Shown piece by piece: positions 57,667-64,000 of a stretch of DNA of 64,000 nucleotides (positions are counted from its first letter, which is position 1; every line of letters begins with the position of its first letter). The stretch is from Gnetum montanum (Eukaryota > Streptophyta > Gnetopsida > Gnetales > Gnetaceae). Under the pieces are notes generated by a model, which worked only from the letters and a program-made list of their open reading frames with translations, was not told the DNA's origin and ran no database searches. The stretch covers positions 176,307-240,306 of the forward strand of contig MNCI01029448.1 in the NCBI GenBank assembly GCA_015680685.1. Reading direction: 5' to 3'. The position numbers were made by a program, and so were the translations under genes.

Positions 57667-59500
57667 TCAAAATATGCATGGAGCAATCTGACTCACTTAT
57701 TAATTTCTAGTCTAAAAAAATAACTCCAACTATAAACCAAAAAATGAAATTATTAAATTATAGTCATACACCAAGTGAAAAAGAAAATAAGAACTTAGAT
57801 GATCAAAACTCAACTACCATCAAGATCATATGGGATACTAACAAAAAAGTTAAATCAATAAAGATGGTAAGTCAACCACCTAGAGTGTATGATCCAAGAG
57901 ATGTAGGAAGCATTTTCTAAATATTCATCCATGAGTTTAGTCATGGGGGAGATACCTTACCTTGATTCTGGAATTAATAAGTGCTTTTCCATTTTTTGTT
58001 TTACAATTCATTTTACTTTTCCTATTTCTTGATACAGGTTTTCCCATTCTTTTATACTTTTCATATTCTTTGATATTTTGTCATTCTTTTACACTTCTTC
58101 TTTTCTTAAGTTTTAGATATTCTTTCATATTTTTTAATTTTTTAAAATTTTTCCTTCTTTAACATTTTTCATTCTTTGATATTTTTCATTCTTTACATCT
58201 TTTTCCAATTCTTACTATCTTTTTCATACTTTATTTTCAAAATCTTTGTAAATAATTTTTAATTGCAAAGAAGACACATTAGAAATAAAGGTAAGATGTA
58301 GTCCAATAAGGTGAAGATTTCTCTATGATTATCAGGTCATAAGGGAGTGATTATTTGAATAGTGAGGACATGACATCCATCCATCCATTCCATTAATAAG
58401 AGGTTCTTACCATGGCCATAATGACATTCTTTCCATTATACAACTAAGAATAAATTTTTGATCACTATGCTTGGATAGAAAAGTGAATCACCAAGAGCAA
58501 ATGTAAAGGGTGTCACATGAAGGGAATTTATGGATTCTTTTGGATTACTATTGTAAGTGCTATTGTGTTGCTAAGGTCATATTACATTCTTGTAGATCTA
58601 ACGAAAAATGGAAGTAAGAGTAAAATAAGTGATTCCTTGAAAAGTTGACGCATATAAAAAAAATAAAAGAACACATAATAAATTTCTAGGGGTCCCATTG
58701 GAAAGACATGTCATCACTACTTGAAGCTAGGTGGCTTTTAGAAATTGAAAAAAAAAAAAATTATACGGTGAATAACCTCCTCCCTTGGACAATATGCCAA
58801 GTGGTGATACTCGCAACATTGATAGTCTCATGAGTGTAATTCCAAGAGATGAAATGATGCAATGTCACTGGAATGTGGTCTGGACTTGGTTTGAATCTTG
58901 GATAGAAAGGCTAGTGATTACTTTGACTAGTAATAAAACACAAGAATTTATTATGCCTATGGTAAGATATCTCATGTTCCATTTTTTGTAATCCCTTCTA
59001 CGTCCATCTCATCTCATTGTAAGAATAGTAATAACTTGTGGTTTTTGTATAACATAGCATTATTTTTCCAATTTGGTGGTACTAACATGTGTGTTTTGAA
59101 AAATAGGTATGTGTTACATTCAATTCCTTAAGTTCCTAAGGACAGCTTTAAGTGTGGTTATACAAGGGCATTAAGTGTTGGAGCCTACCTTGGGGAGGAT
59201 CTAATTGTATAACTATTGTATCTTATACTTGCCAAGAAATTTCACAACATATTAAACCTTCTAGCAACAACAAATACCAATAACCACTTCTCATATCATT
59301 TGAACAATCTATTCTCACAACATGGATACATTACCCTTCTTATCCATCTTATGAACTTTTGTAGCCCGACATTCCTTCTATCTGAACTTCCAATGATAAA
59401 TTTTTGAAAAATATGTATATCTTCAACATCCATCATCCAAACCCTTTGAGTAATCTTTAAACCTTTCAAACATTACAACGAATCATCTTTTCTTCTCAAA
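57667..59500 (+). mobile_element. D resumed: post-protease and 3' region
   Basis: The sequence takes up D from 43963 (ATATGCATGGAGCAATCTG, parallel to F at 52229) and goes into 3' non-coding sequence parallel to F 52560-54050. Pol is missing. The hairpin at 59157-59213 belongs to this part. The 68-codon frame at 58785-58991 has only a weak counterpart in F (near 53440-53560) and is not supported. Confidence 0.7.
59157..59213 (+). other. conserved 3'-region hairpin, D copy
   Basis: The arms GTTATACAA and TTGTATAAC pair at all 9 positions. Compared with F, the stem has an A-T pair where F has G-C, with both partners changed. Confidence 0.6.
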
Positions 59501-59529
59501 ACTTAATGAAAACTGAAAATTTTTGGGTT

Positions 59530-59625
59530 GTAATATCAAGTCCTTGATATTGGCTCTACCTCGATATCAGATCCTTGATGTTAGGTCCCCAATATCAGAT
59601 CATATAAAAAGTATAAATAAGTGAA
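59530..59625 (+). promoter_or_regulatory. U3-like cassette inside D
   Basis: GATATTGG, CGATATCAG and CCAATATCAG motifs at about 20-25 bp spacing are followed by GTATAAATAAG. This is the layout of the LTR U3 and TATA box, but lies 2.4 kb before the 3' LTR and about 600 bp before the coiled-coil region. It could be a leftover piece of LTR or an internal promoter. Confidence 0.4.
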
Positions 59626-60799
59626 TGATTAGTACTATTTTCACCATTTTTTTAGTTACACCATGAAAGATTTTTTCAAATTTTCTTCTCTAAATTGAGC
59701 TATGACCCCCTAGCTTTCCCAAGACATAACTTGCATGTTACTACTTCGATTGTTATGATTTTCAAATCTATTTGATCTTGAAGTGCTCATCTTAGTCATG
59801 GGGATGCTAGTGAAGAAAATTTGAGTTGATTGTTAAAAATTTTCTAACACCAGGAAGGTATTTTAAGGGTAACTATGAAAAAATACTTTTAATGAAAAAT
59901 GAATCATATTAATGCCAGAACACTTAAATAATGTTCTTAAGGAACCATAATCCTCATTACAAGCCATGAATATGAATAGAATAGATTATTGTGAAAGGTT
60001 ATAAGAAAAGTAACACTTATGATGTAACATTTTGAAATTTTTTCGAACCCTATAATCATAATAAACTAAGAACTTAACATAACTAAGGGTATGAGTAAGG
60101 TATGGAATTATTAAGAATGTATGAGAATACCTTGATAATTCCAAACCTTTGAATGATTGTAGATGGTCCCATAGAGAGAAGCACAAGTAGGACCCTCACA
60201 AGGTGCAAGCAGACTACCAAGAAGTCAAGGTAGAGGCAAAACTAGAGGACAAGAACTAGAACATAAGAAGTAGGAAGCCTAATCCAGTATCCATTAAGAA
60301 ATTCCTACTATGGGACAACTGACCTAAGGAAAGGTAGAAGAACTGCAAGTGCAACGACAACACCTCACGTTGTCACAAGACTACCTCTAAGCTATTCAAG
60401 AAAGATCAATTTTAACCATATTCATTATGGAGATGAACTTTGTCTTGTTCATGGAATTTACACTAGAAGCAGTAAAGACACAACTTAATGCATCACCATT
60501 GTGGCCTATCCTATCTGATAGTGGTAAATGGTACCTTGGGGAAACCTATTAGGTCTAGCATAATAAATAATAGGACATCATAGTCAACATTGGAGGAGTC
60601 AAAATTAATCGCTTCGAAAGGAAAATCAATCATGATAGAGACAAGGCCAAAGCATGTAGAATAAAAAATCCATAGACTTTAAGAAGATCTCATAGCCTTG
60701 AGAGTTGAACATAGAGATCCCACATAATTTGTTACATCTAACCAAATAGAATACTTTAGAACAAAGTAGATGAACACCCTGATTGAGTAGAATAAACAA

Positions 60800-61606
60800 A
60801 TGACAATGGAGAAGGAGAAAGCAATGTGAAATGCCTCTATAGTAGAAGCACAAACATATGCACATGATAAGGCACTTACTACAGTCCAAGAAGAAAATAA
60901 ACAACTTGATGCTAACAATATGAGGTTAACCATTATGGAAAAGTAGAAAATAATCTTGGAGAAGAGCATCCGCTAGTTAAGGTAATAGTTGGTGAGGGTC
61001 AACCAAGACATGAGCTACTCCACAAAAAAAAATAAAATCCTCTTAATGGAGGAAGTATGTACCATCCAGCAAAAGTCAACTATTGAAATCAGTGCATTGC
61101 AAAGCAAGCTAAAGAAAAATGAAAGGCTCAAGGAACACTTCTATGACTAGGTGGACATGTACAATCAAATCAATAAGAAAGAGTTCTAGATGGACAAAGT
61201 CAAAATTAGCTCCATTTCAACACAAAATACTAATTAGCAACCAATCTTGGATAGTTACATCCACATTCACCAAGTAGTAGTGAAGAACAAAGATCTACAG
61301 ATCAAGGACTTGAAGGAGTACATGGGGTTAGCTAACCTTCATTACACTAACTTGTCAATGTTAATAACAAGTAGGCCTAGAAATGAACTAGAATAGCAAG
61401 TAGTAACCTCATATGTCTTGTACGAGAAAGAGTTTGTAGATTGCAAAGATGTTTTAAAAAAACTCCAAGTGGCAAACTCTAAATTGGAAGCAGTAAAGGC
61501 TGGCTACCAAGGGCAAAAAGATATAATAGAAAATCTAGCTAGAAGATTGTCTAACTACCATGAATTATGTGAAAAGACTAGAGCATTTGAAGAGGAGAGA
61601 AGGTAG
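60800..61606 (+). pseudogene. coiled-coil protein frame in D
   Basis: One frame of 269 codons without frameshift but with nine stops (seven TAG, one TAA, one TGA). It reads EEKAM-like charged sequence, VQEENKQLDANNMRLTIMEK, STIEISALQSKLKKNERLK, KNKDLQIKDLKEYMGLA, and an open end (61418-61606) with FVDCKDVLKKLQVANSKLEA and IIENLARRLSNYHELCEKTR. The high K/E/Q/L content with leucines at heptad-like spacing indicates a long coiled coil. Related but frameshifted sequence appears upstream from about 60190. The frame is absent from E and F. No known domain was recognised; it may be an extra ORF of this subfamily or a captured host sequence. Confidence 0.55.
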
Positions 61607-61632
61607 TAGCCTAGTATGTTAAGGCTAATCCA

Positions 61633-61884
61633 ATGTTTCGTAGCTGTTGTGCCCATGGAATGTACCTACTCCATCACACATTGCACAATAAGCATGGATG
61701 GTACATGATCCAAAATATAGGAGGAAAAGCTTTAGGTGCTCTTGAATCATTACAAGTTCTAGAAGCTTGGCGACAAGGGCAAGCAATCGATGGAGGAGCC
61801 ATCACAATTAAGAACTACCTAGACTATATTAAGCCTCATCAAATATTATTTTTTGTAAAAATTATCATGTCATGTCCTATCTAA
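61633..61884 (+). pseudogene. short frame after the coiled-coil region
   Basis: An 83-codon open frame after the coiled-coil stretch, with a middle part ALGALESLQVLEAWRQGQA. It could be the C-terminal continuation of that protein after a frameshift. No domain was recognised. Confidence 0.3.
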
Positions 61885-62010
61885 ATTTTTGTAAAATAGC
61901 ACTATGACATTCAAGAGTCATGTATATAGTAGTCAGTGTCATGTAAATCTACCTCCTAATTTTGTAAGAAAATCTATCCTCATTTTTTTTAACTCGAGGA
62001 TGAGTTTTCA

Positions 62011-62026
62011 CTTAGTCATGGGGGTA
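62011..62026 (+). other. polypurine tract of D
   Basis: TTAGTCATGGGGGTA directly precedes the LTR. The upstream phrase CTCGAGGATGAGTTTTCA is shared with A (- strand, near 2230-2250). Confidence 0.65.
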
Positions 62027-62910
62027 TGATAAATAATGTTTTCTAATTGGCTATGATATTGGATATTTGATATCAAAGCTACAATATTAGATCCCCAATA
62101 TCAGGTCATAACCTATGATGTTAGATATTTGATATTGCGGACACATGCAGGCCTATAAATATGACACTGAGGTGTACTGGCCAAACAACTTTTCATTCCA
62201 ACCTTAGGTAGACTTTTACAGGTTTTTTTCATAGTTCAATGATAGAGTGAATGCCCACAGTGTGATGTTGAGTAGTTGTTTGGAGTCTTTATTCAAATGA
62301 AGTGTACTTGGACATAGTTCATGATGGAAATAAATATTGAGACTATTTTCCATCATTGCAACATCCACTTATCTTTATCATTTTAATTAGCATAATTCTT
62401 ACTATTTTCCTAGTTTAATCAGTTACATTTTAAAGTACTTTACTTTCCATATTCATAGGAAAGTGGAATGAGTACGATTAGTTTCAAGCATTAAGTATGA
62501 TCGTTTGACAACCCAGTAGTGGTTTCAGTTGTTTTTCTTAGTAGTGAACTCACTTGGTAATCCCAATAATGGTTACATGAGCCCAAAGTATGTATGACAA
62601 GCTAGGAATGGATGCTCATCACTCTAGGCTATAGTAGATTGCTTTATCATTTTCCTTAGACATAGAATCATTTTCACACTTTACCATCATAGCTAGGAGT
62701 TATGGCCTACCAACATCAACTTATCATATACCTCATTAAGAGCTAAATCATACACATAGATGATACTAGATCCATGTGGGAAGACAACAATCTTGAACTT
62801 GAACCAATTACTAGCATATCCACATTTCTTTGTCCACGGATTACAATTGAGCTATGTGTGAACACTTGTATCTTATATGGTTGGATATTGGATTACTCCA
62901 TAGCTCATCA
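62027..62910 (+). repeat. 3' LTR of D
   Basis: 884 bp, TGATAAATA to GCTCATCA. The U3 ladder at 62055-62140 has seven ATATC/GATAT-type motifs, then GCCTATAAATATG at 62151. D has lost its 5' LTR, so no target duplication can be checked; the flank reads ACAAA. Confidence 0.85.
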
Positions 62911-64000
62911 ACAAATATTTAAAAAACTTCGTAAACTAACGTTTGAAATTCCATTTTATACTCAAACAAGTCCCTTGTAATCCCAAAATACCTTGAAAGT
63001 ATTTAAAACACACCTAAAAATTCCTCGAAGTAGGTAAAATATACCATTTTTTATGGTCATCTTATGAATGCTATTTATATTTCCTATTTTTTGAGATTCC
63101 CATAATCTATGGAGTAAGCTTAAACTTTGATATCTTAAAGATGGATTGTTATGGGATCAATGGATAAGAATTATGGGGAGTCTAGGATAACATCTAGAAC
63201 TTGACTCATGTTGCTTATGATCATACCTTGGGTAGCTAGATCTAAGTTTTCATCAATACGCATTGTGGAATCTAAGGATTGTGCCCTTGGTTAACTCATG
63301 TCACCTATAATTATACGTAGGTTATGACATTTGACAAGCATTATGGGAGAATTGTCTAGCCAACAATGTCTACTCACATCACTTGTGAATGTCATATGGT
63401 TGATTTTCATGATGAAAAATTAAATGGTTGCTAATTCATATGAGTTTCTTTCTAGGTTTAGCTCATTTAAGAGAGGTGAGGTTAGTGAACCAGTCATTGA
63501 GAAAGATCATTTCATCCAAGATAGATGAGATCATTATAGACTAAGAGACCTTGTAGATAATTGAGTCTAGCTCATTCTTAGTTTTCCTATCCTTTTAAGT
63601 TTTATGAATATCATGATTTTTGATATGACTTTTGGTATATAATCTCATAGATCTTGAGATGGCTTCTTATGTAGCATGTGCTCATTCATTAGATTTTTCT
63701 AGGTGCATCAAGGTGGTTAGCTCTACTAGAAGTTTTCTAGTTATTCCTATATGTGTGAATGTAGATGCATGTGGTAGAAGCTAGGTGCTAGATGGTGGTG
63801 AAGATGAATCTTTGGAGTTATTTTTATGTTTTTAGATGTTATTTATGTTTTCTTGATGATCATGATGTAATCAAGCTTATGTAATGTTGGATTATAACAA
63901 CTCTCTTTTGAGGTTATGAAAATGTTATGCTTTAAGACTTACTCATGGTTTATGAATAATGGAATTGCTACTTAGAGTACTCTGATGTATTATTGTTTAA
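62911..64000. other. right flank with degenerate repeats
   Basis: No gene was recognised. Between 63168 and 63417 about three degenerate units of 80-95 bp share GCATTATGGGAGAAT, TGACTCATGTCAC and ATAATCATACGTAGG phrases. Confidence 0.45.

Noticed and set aside
60626-60969. two overlapping hydrophobic minus-strand frames in D
   Set aside because: They lie opposite the lysine/glutamate-rich coiled-coil frame, whose antisense naturally reads as phenylalanine- and leucine-rich.

Overview
The window is a stretch of plant nuclear heterochromatin built almost entirely from old, nested retrotransposons. The evidence for a seed plant with a large, repeat-rich genome is AT-rich sequence, plant-type primer binding sites (tRNA-Asp for the gypsy elements, initiator tRNA-Met for the copia element), 5-bp target duplications, heavily decayed reading frames, and a fragment of a plant subtilisin-like protease. 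A gymnosperm is plausible, but the sequence alone does not settle the species. I found no intact host gene, rRNA, tRNA or CRISPR array. Nearly all short open frames are pieces of broken gag/pol genes or chance frames.

Layout. 1-12039: the 3' end and LTR of an old gypsy element (X, + strand), split by a structurally complete 10.1-kb Athila-like gypsy element (A, 1348-11481, - strand, target duplication GTAAT). 12040-22464: old intergenic DNA with a LINE reverse transcriptase fragment (+), a tRNA-like SINE head, a subtilase gene fragment, a 52-bp tandem duplication, a degenerate repeat field and a longer LINE remnant (- strand, 18800-21240). 22465-31011: a Ty1/copia element (C, +) whose 3' LTR is split by a 1.86-kb solo LTR (H, -) carrying large palindromes. 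31012-33226: unassigned, with a possible gag scrap. 33227-40865: a gypsy composite in which an LTR of one family (K) flanks an element starting with a different LTR (B); gag, protease, RT, RNase H and integrase are recognisable. 41640-62910: a three-level nest. Element D (+, gag-protease, a coiled-coil frame and a 3' LTR) contains E (-, 43964-57661, duplication ACTAT), which contains F (+, 48922-55815, duplication CTTAG). 62911-64000: flank with degenerate repeats.

How the parts relate. X, A, D, E and F share TGATGA/TCATCA LTR ends (slightly altered in D and X) and a long 3' non-coding region; A, B, E and F share a tRNA-Asp primer site. A carries pol. E and F carry gag but no RT, RNase H or integrase, and D has gag-protease without the rest of pol. 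D, E and F therefore look like non-autonomous gag-only partners mobilised by A-like elements. A hairpin near the 3' end, with paired-base changes among the copies, is kept in all five and is the best candidate for an undescribed functional RNA element. D also has a roughly 270-codon coiled-coil frame near its 3' LTR that E and F lack.
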